From: an uncultured Lachnospiraceae bacterium
Lineage (GTDB): Bacteria > Bacillota > Clostridia > Lachnospirales > Lachnospiraceae
Assembly (NCBI GenBank): GCA_905201915.1
Contig: CAJKQE010000013.1
Location: 1-37,481 of the forward strand
Direction: 5' to 3'
Length of the DNA stretch: 37,481 nucleotides
The notes below the pieces were generated by a model. That model was not told the origin of the DNA. It saw only the letters and a list, made by a program, of their open reading frames with translations, and made no database searches. Below, piece by piece: positions 24,633-32,559 of this stretch. How positions within the stretch are numbered: the stretch's first letter is position 1; every line of letters begins with the position of its first letter. The position numbers and the translations under genes are program-made.

Positions 24633-25379
24633 ATGAGATTAAAAGATAAAGTAGCAATTATAACCGGAGGAAGCAGAGGTATTGGATATGCCACTGCCGA
24701 TGCATTTTTAAGAGAAGGCGCAACTGTAATCTTAACTGCCAGTTCTATGCAGTCTGCCCAAAAAGCAGTTGCACAGTTAAAAGAAAAATACCCTGACTCC
24801 ACAGTAGTAGGAATTAGCCCTGATTTAAGTGATTTAAAAGCTGTAAGAGCCGAATTTAAAAGCGTCACTTCACAATACGGATGTGTAGACATTCTTGTCA
24901 ACAATGCCGGAGTTTCGGAAAGCACACTTTTTACTGATTATACAGAAGAAATGTTTGATAAAGTTATGGACTTAAATGTAAAAGGCGTATTCAATGCTAC
25001 CAAAGCAGCATCTGAATGTATGGTAGCACGCAAGAAAGGTGTTATTTTAAGTACCTCTTCTATGGTAAGTATTTACGGACAGCCAAGCGGTATTGCCTAT
25101 CCTACTTCCAAATTTGCGGTAAATGGTCTTACGGTATCTCTTGCACGAGAACTGGGGCCAAAAGGGATTCGTGTAAATGCAGTAGCCCCCGGAATTACAG
25201 AAACAGACATGATGAAGGCAGTTCCAAAGGAAGTCATCGAACCGATGATTGCTCAAATTCCTTTACGCCGTCTAGGACAACCGGAGGACATTGCTAATGC
25301 TTTTGTATTTCTAGCTTCTGATGAGGCTTCCTATATTACAGGCGTAGTGCTGAGTGTGGATGGGCTTGCCCGCACATAA
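24633..25379 (+). CDS. Short-chain dehydrogenase/reductase (FabG/BaiA-like)
   Basis: 248 residues. Classical SDR: cofactor loop TGGSRGIG (11-18), NNAG (90-93), catalytic Ser at about 142-143, Tyr156 and Lys160 (YPTSK), and a C-terminal ITGVVLSVDG. GAGGTG precedes the ATG. By motif order it resembles FabG and the bile-acid or steroid hydroxysteroid dehydrogenases of gut Clostridia (BaiA type), but motifs alone do not give the substrate. Monocistronic: a divergent gene upstream and a hairpin downstream. The TASS after the second strand suggests NADP(H) may be possible, uncertain. Confidence 0.85.
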   Translation: MRLKDKVAIITGGSRGIGYATADAFLREGATVILTASSMQSAQKAVAQLKEKYPDSTVVGISPDLSDLKAVRAEFKSVTSQYGCVDILVNNAGVSESTLFTDYTEEMFDKVMDLNVKGVFNATKAASECMVARKKGVILSTSSMVSIYGQPSGIAYPTSKFAVNGLTVSLARELGPKGIRVNAVAPGITETDMMKAVPKEVIEPMIAQIPLRRLGQPEDIANAFVFLASDEASYITGVVLSVDGLART

Positions 25380-25382
25380 TCC

Positions 25383-25426
25383 TAAAAGGAGAGCGCTCAA
25401 TATTTAATGAGTCTGCTCTCCTTTTA
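25383..25426. terminator. Convergent terminator between the SDR and LysR genes
   Basis: TAAAAGGAGAGC (25383-25394) pairs with GCTCTCCTTTTA (25415-25426). One arm and part of the loop encode the last residues of the LysR protein, so the stop codon of that gene sits in the loop. A/T runs on both sides allow use from both strands. Confidence 0.75.
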
Positions 25427-26288
25427 CCATGTCTATAAACACTTGCATCTGAGGTGTAATCCACTTATTTTTATAGTGCAATAATTGGCTGTACATTTTT
25501 ACACCGGGTAAATCTGTATCAAGCTGCCTGAGTTTTCCTCTTTTTAATTCCTTTCTCACCGTAAATTCCGGCAAAAAAGAAACACCCATTCCCCTTTTTA
25601 ATAAATTAATAATTGTCTCTGTATTCCCAATCTCCAACACAGGTGAAATTCTTAAATCACGTTCTGATAAAAGTCGCTCTAATTCATAATGATAGGCTGC
25701 TCCCCTCTCTGTAAGAAGAAAAGGTTCCTGTACCAATTCCTGTATCTGTATTTTTCTCTTTTCCTGTCTTTCTTTTCCCAACGTAACAAAAATAATTTCT
25801 TCTGTTCTTTGCATTGCACAAGGCCACTCCGGATTACAAATTTTCTGGTCCAAAGTAAAAATCAAATCCAAATCATTTCCCTTGGCCATATCAAGTAAAT
25901 CTGCGGTTTTTCCGGATTTAATTACAATTTCAATCTCAGGACAAAGCTTATGAAGCTTTAATATTAAATCAGGCAGCAATGCCGTACAAATCGACTCTAC
26001 ACCCCCTATTCTCAACGTCCCCTTCGGTACACTGTTTTTCTTCGAAAAATCAAGGGCACGATTCGTCACCCTCATAATTTCGTTTGCATAAAAAACAAAT
26101 TCCTGCCCTTTCTCTGTTAAATAAACTCTTTTCCCTATTCTTTCAAAAAGCTGTGTATCTAATTCTTTTTCTAACTGTTGTATCTGTACAGTGACTGCTG
26201 ATTGGGAATATCCTAACTGTTCTGCTGCTTTTGAAAAATTCTGCGTCCCTGCTACCTTTAAAAAAGTAACAATATTTCTAATCTCCAT
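25404..26288 (-). CDS. LysR-family transcriptional regulator
   Basis: 294 residues. N-terminal winged helix (1-60: TFLKVAGTQNFSKAAEQLGYSQSAVTVQIQQLEKEL) and a periplasmic-binding-like effector domain (about 90-290). Divergent from the aromatic amino acid decarboxylase, 128 bp away, with an 18-bp dyad between them, so it is the likely regulator of that gene. The effector might be an aromatic amino acid or its amine. Its 3' end overlaps the convergent terminator. Confidence 0.9.
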   Translation of the reverse strand: MEIRNIVTFLKVAGTQNFSKAAEQLGYSQSAVTVQIQQLEKELDTQLFERIGKRVYLTEKGQEFVFYANEIMRVTNRALDFSKKNSVPKGTLRIGGVESICTALLPDLILKLHKLCPEIEIVIKSGKTADLLDMAKGNDLDLIFTLDQKICNPEWPCAMQRTEEIIFVTLGKERQEKRKIQIQELVQEPFLLTERGAAYHYELERLLSERDLRISPVLEIGNTETIINLLKRGMGVSFLPEFTVRKELKRGKLRQLDTDLPGVKMYSQLLHYKNKWITPQMQVFIDMVKGEQTH

Positions 26289-26348
26289 ATCTTCCTCTTA
26301 TTATTTTTTTTCATATATATTATAAAATTTATCAATTTAACAAATAGA

Positions 26349-26366
26349 TAGTTTTAGTGTAAACTA
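26349..26366. promoter_or_regulatory. Candidate LysR operator: TAGTTT-N6-AAACTA
   Basis: A perfect 6-6-6 inverted repeat in the divergent gap, followed after 2-3 nt by a -10-like TATATT for the plus-strand decarboxylase gene. Its place at about -35 fits an activator site. AT-rich surroundings mean chance cannot be excluded. Confidence 0.55.
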
Positions 26367-26416
26367 CTATATTAAAGACGTCAAGATAACAATGAATTTT
26401 AGGAGTTAATAACATT

Positions 26417-27847
26417 ATGATAAACAGTGAAAATATTTTAAACAGCGCTCAATTAGAAAAAGAAATCAAAAATTTCGTACATGATTTTTGTCTGGAAAAG
26501 CACAACATCCATACACAACAAGTCATCTGGAATGCGCCAAGCGGACAAGCTGAAAAAATAAAACAATTGGGAATTCCCAAAGACGGACGTCCTGCTAATG
26601 AAGTAGTTCAGGAAATGATGAACGAAGTATATCAATACCGTGGTGACTCCAATCATCCACGTTTCTTTGGCTTTGTACCTGGTCCCGCTTCTTCCATTTC
26701 TTGGCTCGGTGATATTATGACATCTGCCTACAATATTCATGCAGGTGGGAGCAAATTGGCTCCCATGGTAAACTGTATTGAACAGGAAGTATTAAAATGG
26801 CTCTGCACTCAAACCGGATTTGGAAAAAATTCAGGAGGTGTCTTCGTAAGCGGAGGCTCTATGGCAAATATCACAGCACTTACTGCTGCTCGAGACAACA
26901 AGCTTACAGATGAAACCTTACATCTGGGTGTTGCATATATTTCCGACCAAACACACAGCTCTGTTGCAAAAGGTCTTCGCATTATCGGTATTCCCAACAA
27001 AAGAATTCGCAAAATTCCTACTACACCGGATTTTAAAATAAATACTGAAATTTTGGAACAAACGATTTTAGATGACAAAAAAGCCGGACTTATCCCATTT
27101 GTAGTTATCGGAACTGCCGGAACTACAAATACCGGAAGTATTGATCCATTCAAAGCTATCGCAGCTATCTGCCAGAAACACAACCTTTGGTTTCATATTG
27201 ATGGCGCTTACGGCGCTTCTGTCCTGTTAAGTCCTAAATATCGCCACCTTTTAGACGGAACAGAATTGGCTGACAGTTTAAGCTGGGATGCCCATAAATG
27301 GCTATTTCAAACTTATGGATGTGCTATGGTTTTGGTAAAAGATATTCAACATTTGTTCCACAGTTTTCACGTAAATCCAGAATATTTAAAAGATGTGCAG
27401 GGAGACAGAGAACATATTAATACATGGGATATCGGTATGGAACTCACCAGACCTGCCAGAGGATTAAAACTGTGGCTCACCTTACAGATTTTAGGAACAG
27501 ATTTAATCGGCAGTGCTATTGAACACGGTTTTCAGCTTGCACACTGGGCAGAAGACACACTAAAAGAGCTTCCCGATTGGGAAATCGTCTCTCCTGCACA
27601 GCTTGCTATGGTAAATTTCCGCTATGCCCCAGAAGGTTTATCCAAAGAGCAGACCGACCTCTTAAACGAAAAAATTTCTGAAAAAATTCTGGAGAGCGGA
27701 TACGCTGCTGTATTTACTACGGTTCTTCATGAAAAGACAGTTCTTCGTATATGCGCCCTTCATCCAGAAGCAGAAAAAGAAGATATGGAAAAGACAATTT
27801 ATTTGTTGGATACTTATGGGAAGGAACTCTGTAAAGATATGAAATAA
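26417..27847 (+). CDS. PLP-dependent aromatic L-amino acid decarboxylase (tryptophan decarboxylase type)
   Basis: 476 residues, group II decarboxylase. PLP-binding Lys294 in SWDAHKWLF, Asp262 in HIDGAYGAS and stacking His180 in SDQTHSS are all present. Long identical stretches match, from memory, the R. gnavus tryptophan decarboxylase RUMGNA_01526, for example around MTSAYNIHAGGSKLAPMV and ANITALTAARDNKLTD. That enzyme makes tryptamine, and related work reports phenethylamine from phenylalanine. AGGAG lies 11 nt before the ATG. Monocistronic, with a divergent LysR regulator upstream and a hairpin after the stop. The reaction class is secure; the preferred amino acid is inferred. Confidence 0.9.
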   Translation: MINSENILNSAQLEKEIKNFVHDFCLEKHNIHTQQVIWNAPSGQAEKIKQLGIPKDGRPANEVVQEMMNEVYQYRGDSNHPRFFGFVPGPASSISWLGDIMTSAYNIHAGGSKLAPMVNCIEQEVLKWLCTQTGFGKNSGGVFVSGGSMANITALTAARDNKLTDETLHLGVAYISDQTHSSVAKGLRIIGIPNKRIRKIPTTPDFKINTEILEQTILDDKKAGLIPFVVIGTAGTTNTGSIDPFKAIAAICQKHNLWFHIDGAYGASVLLSPKYRHLLDGTELADSLSWDAHKWLFQTYGCAMVLVKDIQHLFHSFHVNPEYLKDVQGDREHINTWDIGMELTRPARGLKLWLTLQILGTDLIGSAIEHGFQLAHWAEDTLKELPDWEIVSPAQLAMVNFRYAPEGLSKEQTDLLNEKISEKILESGYAAVFTTVLHEKTVLRICALHPEAEKEDMEKTIYLLDTYGKELCKDMK

Positions 27848-27854
27848 ATTTGAG

Positions 27855-27885
27855 CCCGCAAATCTCCATTTCTGAGACTTGCGGG
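27855..27885. terminator. CCCGCAA hairpin, copy 3 of 3, between convergent genes
   Basis: CCCGCAA (27855-27861) pairs with TTGCGGG (27879-27885); after one A-C mismatch TCTC pairs with GAGA. It lies just after the decarboxylase stop and before the end of the convergent anti-sigma gene. T tracts are weak on both sides. Confidence 0.7.
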
Positions 27886-27919
27886 TAATTGTTACTTATC
27901 CAACTTTCAAATAAAATTG

Positions 27920-29053
27920 CTATTCACCAAGCTTTAAATTATCCTTTCCAAAAAATTCAAGATATCCTTCTTCCAATCCTTCTTCCGCAACAATAAATGT
28001 AAAATACACTTCTTTTTCTGAATGTGGTTCTAATCTTACATAATACTTTCCATTATACTTGCTGTCAGAACCTCCTCCTTTAAGGTCGTATGGCGGTTCA
28101 TTTTCCATAAGTGGGCTGTAAAACACCGGATATACCGGAAGTTCTTCCCACAACTTATCTGTGGTGTTTTGTAATTTCACTGTAACTTCCATCTTCTTCA
28201 CCGGACCATCTATCTTATGTACCTCATCTTGCACCTCAGAAAATGTAATATCCGTCACCTGAAGGCTGCATCCTTTTGCATAATCCGGATACTCTATTTT
28301 TTCTCCCAGAGTAATTTTTTCCTTTGTAATTTTCTCTTTTTCACTTTCTGAAAACTCATCTTTTTCATAAATTTTGATTTGTTTTCCTATCTCTAATACT
28401 TCTTCTTTTGGAATAAAAGAAGCTGCAAACATCTCTACAACGTACCCTTCTTCTTCATAAAATTGCATTAAATTCCAACGATACTCCGCTTCTTCCCCTC
28501 CGTCAATCAACAGATTTTTTACCCTTCCATCCTTCCATATCTCACAATTTTCATAGGGAATTTTCTCTTTTTCCATCCAATCGTTTACTTGAATTGTAAT
28601 ACCATTTGCCCCCCAAACGCCTCCAAAGGAATATTTCCCAAGAGAATATTTTTCTTTTTCCTCATCCCAGATTTCATAACCTTCCGGTAAATATCCAGGA
28701 ACAGCAATTACATCTGTACATTCCTTCTTCCTTTCCACCTTTATCAAAATTGTTTGTATCCCTTCCTTAATTTCTACCCGAATTGCCTTTCTGTTTTTTG
28801 TCATTGCATAAGCTGTAAAAGAAATTCCTACTACAAGTATCACTGCCGCTGCCGCTTGAAGAAATTTTTTCATTCCACCATTATGAAATATAACTTTTTT
28901 CTCTTTTTTTGTTTCTTCTAAAGACAATAAGCTGTGTTTTCTGTTCTGATAATCTTTGGAGAAATCATGCGTTTGTTCTTCTTGTCCAAATTGCTCGTCT
29001 TCTATTTCTTGTCCCAGTTTTTTCATTATCTGATCTAATTTTTCCTGTTTCAT
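27920..29053 (-). CDS. Probable membrane anti-sigma factor with DUF4367-like external domain
   Basis: 377 residues from the ATG at 29053 (GGAGGAGG 9 nt upstream); a frame open 12 codons further lacks a site. Layout: cytoplasmic N-terminal region of about 63 residues, one helix (about 64-84), then an extracytoplasmic part with VPGYLPEGYE, the signature I associate with DUF4367 anti-sigma partners, and a C-terminal beta-rich domain (about 250-377). It overlaps the sigma gene by 89 bp. It probably holds the sigma factor at the membrane until a surface signal arrives. Signal unknown. Confidence 0.7.
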   Translation of the reverse strand: MKQEKLDQIMKKLGQEIEDEQFGQEEQTHDFSKDYQNRKHSLLSLEETKKEKKVIFHNGGMKKFLQAAAAVILVVGISFTAYAMTKNRKAIRVEIKEGIQTILIKVERKKECTDVIAVPGYLPEGYEIWDEEKEKYSLGKYSFGGVWGANGITIQVNDWMEKEKIPYENCEIWKDGRVKNLLIDGGEEAEYRWNLMQFYEEEGYVVEMFAASFIPKEEVLEIGKQIKIYEKDEFSESEKEKITKEKITLGEKIEYPDYAKGCSLQVTDITFSEVQDEVHKIDGPVKKMEVTVKLQNTTDKLWEELPVYPVFYSPLMENEPPYDLKGGGSDSKYNGKYYVRLEPHSEKEVYFTFIVAEEGLEEGYLEFFGKDNLKLGE

Positions 29054-29564
29054 TGTCAAATTCCTCCTCCCATTCCAATCGGTCAGCAATCAATTTTCGT
29101 GCTCTCTCCAATCTTTTATTTACATTTCCTTCACTAAGCCCTAAAATATCACCTGTCTCTTTTGCCGAAAATCCATAATAACAGCGTAATTTAATAATCT
29201 CCCTATATTCTGTTGGAACTGCATTCAATAATTGCTGAATAAATTCTCTGTCCTCCACAGATTTTACAAATGTATTTGTTTCTTCTCCTTGTTCCTGCTG
29301 AGACAGCCATTCATTCTGTTTATTGTTTCTGCGGTACTGATCGATTGCTGTATTTCGAACTGTTTTCAAAACAAGTTGTTGTGTTTTTGGACTATCAGGA
29401 GTGTCAATTTTCGGTAAATACTTCAAAAGTTTCTCAAAACTGTCCTGTACTGCATCCTCTGCCTGTTCCCTGTTATGAAGAACTCCATAGGCAACCCGAT
29501 ACATTCCCTGCTCATACAATTCATACATAGTCTCCAGCAGAATTTTAAACTCATGCTTTTCCAA
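28965..29564 (-). CDS. ECF-type RNA polymerase sigma factor
   Basis: 199 residues. The start is TTG at 29564 after GGGGGTGAG. Region 2 is at about 15-85 (AYGVLHNREQAEDAVQDSFEKLLK) and region 4 at about 113-165 (VPTEYREIIKLRCYYGFSAKETGDILGLSEGNVNKRLERAR). After about residue 168 the protein runs on in a different frame over the anti-sigma start and ends in a basic tail (RNRRRAIWTRRTNA). It probably transcribes its own operon; TATACT about 35 nt before the start is a possible -10. Confidence 0.88.
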   Translation of the reverse strand: MEKHEFKILLETMYELYEQGMYRVAYGVLHNREQAEDAVQDSFEKLLKYLPKIDTPDSPKTQQLVLKTVRNTAIDQYRRNNKQNEWLSQQEQGEETNTFVKSVEDREFIQQLLNAVPTEYREIIKLRCYYGFSAKETGDILGLSEGNVNKRLERARKLIADRLEWEEEFDNETGKIRSDNEKTGTRNRRRAIWTRRTNA

Positions 29565-29665
29565 GATTTCTCACCCCCTGTTTTTATCTTTCATAAAGTA
29601 TAACGAATGTTTGAAGGAAAATCTGACAACAATATCCTACCATTTTCTTGTCAACGGACATAGAA

Positions 29666-29705
29666 AGAGCCAAGAAAGCCCGTAAAATAGGCATTTCTTG
29701 GCTCT
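29666..29705. repeat. Strong 12-bp hairpin upstream of the sigma factor gene
   Basis: AGAGCCAAGAAA (29666-29677) pairs with TTTCTTGGCTCT (29694-29705), with a further GCC/GGC pairing inside. It is at the edge of a gene-poor stretch and may be the terminator of a lost minus-strand gene. No clear T tract. Confidence 0.6.
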
Positions 29706-30156
29706 AATATATTATTCAAACTCGTCTTTTACATTCGTACGAATGCTTATAAAGTGTATTAGTAATTCGTTTTATGTGTGTTTTATGATTGGTTATCCGC
29801 ACAATCCACTTCGTCCGTAATGTTTTTGTAGCCAAAATGTAGCCACTATTTTCTATTCACCTCAATACAACTTACTCACAATTCCCGAGCTTTTTCATAT
29901 TCAAGATAAGTTTTACCAGGTGGCTTACAAGTTCTTCCATAACTGAAATTAACGTTTTGGTAACTTTGAAGCCTTGATTTTACTGGATTCTTGGAATGTG
30001 GTGTTGCAAACACGTTACAAACGCAGGACTTCTCATTACTCCTCACCACATCTCTGAATTATCAAAGTGGGAGATGGATCAAGAAAATGTATGTCTCCCT
30101 CTTTTTCTCTCAACATCATTCAAACTCGGCAAGTCCAAAGATATTATTAACTATAT
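29706..30156. other. Gene-poor stretch, no intact gene seen
   Basis: Between the hairpin at 29705 and the end of hicB I see no gene with a start, ribosome site and family resemblance. Short minus-strand frames are broken by stops. A direct repeat TGTAGCCA-AAA-TGTAGCCA lies at 29827-29845. The look is of decayed accessory DNA, but I cannot identify the parent element. Confidence 0.4.
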
Positions 30157-30522
30157 TTATTTTGAGAACACTGCATCATTTTTTGAAAGAAGGTACACAC
30201 AATACTGATTCATGCTGATTCCTTCTCTCTGAGAATGCTCTGCCAGTGATCTGTGCAGGCTTCTCGGAATTCTCAATTTAAACTATCCAGAATAGTCTTC
30301 CAGACTGTCTGGCTCATGAATCTCTACACCATCTTCTAGTGCAGCTTCAATCCATGCTTTTTTTGCATCCAGTGCATTTGCTACCGCACTCTCCACTGTC
30401 TCACCACAAGTAATGCAACCAGGCAAATCCGGATAAGAAACTACAAATCCGCCTTCATCTTTGTCTTCCACAATTTCCATACGATAGGACATTGCCATAT
30501 AATCGTTCAGCGTCTTCATCAT
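30157..30522 (-). pseudogene. hicB: HicB-family antitoxin interrupted by one in-frame amber codon
   Basis: Codons 1-79 encode the HicB RNase-H-like domain (MEIVEDKDEGGFVVSYPDLPGC pattern). TAG at 30285-30283 ends it early. The same frame continues for 41 codons as FKLRIPRSLHRSLAEHSQREGIS...LLSKNDAV, the ribbon-helix-helix DNA-binding domain that completes normal HicB proteins, then stops at TAA (30159-30157). One C-to-T change (CAG to TAG) explains the break. No hicA toxin gene was seen on either side. Either an inactivated antitoxin or one making only the short form. Confidence 0.85.
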
Positions 30523-30603
30523 TCTTCGCCTCGCTTTCTACAACCTGCCTTACCATTTCTACATATACTTTTTTAATTGGTTCATGCTTTTTCAAGGGTG
30601 CTC

Positions 30604-30628
30604 AAAAAAAGGGGGGGCATTTGCCCCC
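30604..30628 (-). terminator. Intrinsic terminator upstream of hicB
   Basis: Minus strand: GGGGGC (30628-30623), loop AAAT, GCCCCC (30618-30613), then a T run to 30604. No intact gene precedes it; it may have served the membrane protein remnant at 30767-30892. Confidence 0.75.
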
Positions 30629-30766
30629 TAAGGAATGCACTGTTTATAGGCACAAAAAGTGGCATACAGCTAAGGATTTAGCCACCTGCCAGTTGATGAA
30701 TCTTATACTATTTTCTGTATTTGCCAGTGCGACAAATAGGAAGTTCTTACTCTTTATTATCCCGTT

Positions 30767-30892
30767 TTAGTTTGTTTTCTCATGTATACCAATTACTGCA
30801 ATTAATACAAGAATAAGTGTTCCTACTGACATTGATAAAAATGCAATATTCAGACCATGCATGTCTACAACAAACAGACGATATAGCTCGAA
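30767..30892 (-). pseudogene. Possible 3' remnant of a membrane transporter gene
   Basis: An open minus-strand frame of 41 codons without a sensible start encodes a hydrophobic helix (NIAFLSMSVGTLILVLIAVIGI) ending HEKTN and stop, and lies 140 bp before a terminator. It looks like the last helix of a multi-pass transporter whose 5' part is lost. No family can be named. Confidence 0.35.
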
Positions 30893-31117
30893 TTATTAAT
30901 GTTCAAATAAAATACTTCAAATTGCCAAAAAATCTTTGATAGGCGGAAAAATCTGTTGTTTTCAATAAGTTTTTTGCTTTACTTTCTCTAACCATCTGGA
31001 GCGCCTGTGTGATTGCTGGACGAACTCTACGCATAACTGTCGATCACGAAACATGAAAGAGCCAGCTAGAAGAAAATATATGTATTAAGTTAAAAGAATA
31101 AACCCTTAAACAGCAGA
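30893..31117. other. Gene-poor stretch with one doubtful small frame
   Basis: A minus-strand frame of 43 codons (ATG at 31034, stop at 30903) is present but has no clear ribosome site and no recognised motif. Nothing else is supported here. With 29706-30156 it forms a decayed zone around hicB. Confidence 0.3.
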
Positions 31118-31149
31118 TCCCCTGCAAAGCTTGAAAACTCTGCAGGGGA
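31118..31149 (-). terminator. Hairpin after the methyltransferase gene
   Basis: TCCCCTGCA and TGCAGGGGA (31118-31126 and 31141-31149) form a 9-bp stem about 40 nt after the stop of the minus-strand methyltransferase gene. The T tract is weak, so termination is probable but not certain. Confidence 0.6.
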
Positions 31150-31189
31150 GCACATAAATTTTATTTTCCCTATGTAATCATCTCCGGTT

Positions 31190-32539
31190 TCATCTTTCAA
31201 AAACAGGTATATCCGAAACATCCCGCTTTTCATTACGGATATAATCCTGATTATACGGGAATCTGGCAACCTTTGCGCGAACCTTCATCTGGCGGGTTCC
31301 CGGCGTTCCCCAGAGTATTTCAAGCTCCGTCCCTTCTTTGGCATATTCTGCGGAAATAAAGGCCAGAGAAATCATGCTGTTATAGGTATAAGAGATGATT
31401 TTTCCGCTTGTGATACCAATCTCCTTATCCGCAGCCAGCACCTTATCCGCCCGGTACTCAAAACCAAACTCTCTGACACAGAAATAGTATTCAAGAGCGG
31501 ATGGTTTGGTAATATCCTCGCAGGGTTCCTCCCCAGGGCTGAGCATGGTTGCAAAGACTTCTGCCACATCCTTGGCGTTCCATTCCAGGGTTACGCATTT
31601 TCTTTGGGGCTTTTTCGACATTTCAAGGAGGGCTTCTTTTCCAATGAAGTCATGATTGTATTTAATCAGGAAATCCCATCCCACATCATAGGGAGTAACA
31701 AAGCGAGCCTGAAGATCATCCCCTACACTTCCGAGGAGCCTTCGATTGAGATTGAACATGGATAACTGAGGCACTGTGCGCATATATTCTGTCATTTTCT
31801 CGCTGGTTTCCAGCCACGGAAGCGGATAGTGAAGATTGATATTCGGGAATCCGGCCTCCGTATGGTTAAACATGTTATAAGCCTGGAGCCCAAGCTTTCT
31901 TGCTCCCAGCTTTTCACCTGCCGCCCATACCAGATTGTAGATCTCCACATAATCCGCCATATCTCCGTGAATTTCATAAGCAAGGTTGCCGGACATGCCA
32001 AGCCGGATGATGCGTACCTGTTTTCCGTTTACCTCCTGGATTCTATGCCTGCCGAATTTGATGTCGTGAAGATTGGCCTGGAATGCGTTTTCCAGAATTT
32101 CTAAGGACTTTTCACCGTCAATCTGGATAAAATATTCCTTTCCGCTCATGTTTTCGCCATGCACATCCAGATCTGATGTATTGACATAATAAGAGATTAC
32201 CGGATCAAGCCAGTAGGTTCTGTAACGATCTTCTCCGATACGGATTACAACGCCGTCTGTCAGAATCTGACCTTTCTCATTGCACATTACGGCATGGCGT
32301 ATGCCGTTCATTCCCAGCGTGGTAAAATCATTTGTACAGACCTGTCCCATTAATTTAACAGCATCCGGTCCGTATACATCATAAATGGGGGATGTCATAA
32401 GCGCTGTTCCAATCCATGCGCTGGTCTGATATGCCTTAATCTCATCCTCCACGCCCGTATAAGCATATGCCGTAATAAAAGATCCCTGTGGGAACAATAA
32501 GGTGGCGCCTTCCAGCGCCGGATTCATCATTTCTGCCAT
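31190..32539 (-). CDS. GcvT/LigM-like tetrahydrofolate-dependent methyltransferase or demethylase
   Basis: 449 residues; GGAGG 7 nt before the ATG. The folate-binding aminomethyltransferase fold of GcvT is recognisable (YDVYGPDAVKLMGQVCTNDF, then MSGNLAYEIHG and KLGLQAYNMFNHTEAGFPN in the middle, and the C-terminal barrel FIGKEALLEMS to KVRAKVARFPYNQDY). It is longer than GcvT (about 365) and close in size and order to LigM/DesA-type O-demethylases that move a methyl group from aromatic ethers to tetrahydrofolate. No glycine cleavage genes are nearby, but a dehydrogenase, regulator and MFS gene are, which suggests catabolism of a methylated compound. Substrate unknown. More G+C-rich than most of the window. 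Confidence 0.75.
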   Translation of the reverse strand: MAEMMNPALEGATLLFPQGSFITAYAYTGVEDEIKAYQTSAWIGTALMTSPIYDVYGPDAVKLMGQVCTNDFTTLGMNGIRHAVMCNEKGQILTDGVVIRIGEDRYRTYWLDPVISYYVNTSDLDVHGENMSGKEYFIQIDGEKSLEILENAFQANLHDIKFGRHRIQEVNGKQVRIIRLGMSGNLAYEIHGDMADYVEIYNLVWAAGEKLGARKLGLQAYNMFNHTEAGFPNINLHYPLPWLETSEKMTEYMRTVPQLSMFNLNRRLLGSVGDDLQARFVTPYDVGWDFLIKYNHDFIGKEALLEMSKKPQRKCVTLEWNAKDVAEVFATMLSPGEEPCEDITKPSALEYYFCVREFGFEYRADKVLAADKEIGITSGKIISYTYNSMISLAFISAEYAKEGTELEILWGTPGTRQMKVRAKVARFPYNQDYIRNEKRDVSDIPVFER

Positions 32540-32559
32540 TTTTCGTCCTCCTACTGTTT

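Noticed and set aside
30903..31034. A 43-codon minus-strand frame
   Set aside because: No good ribosome site and no motif; it lies in a decayed zone, so it is noted inside the gene-poor stretch rather than called.
29706..31117. A hicA toxin gene next to hicB
   Set aside because: No small frame with the HicA pattern (Gly-Ser-His-His and basic residues) was found on either side of hicB.
31190..32539. Glycine cleavage T protein (gcvT)
   Set aside because: It is about 85 residues too long, lacks gcvH, gcvP and lipoyl genes nearby, and has a regulator/transporter context.
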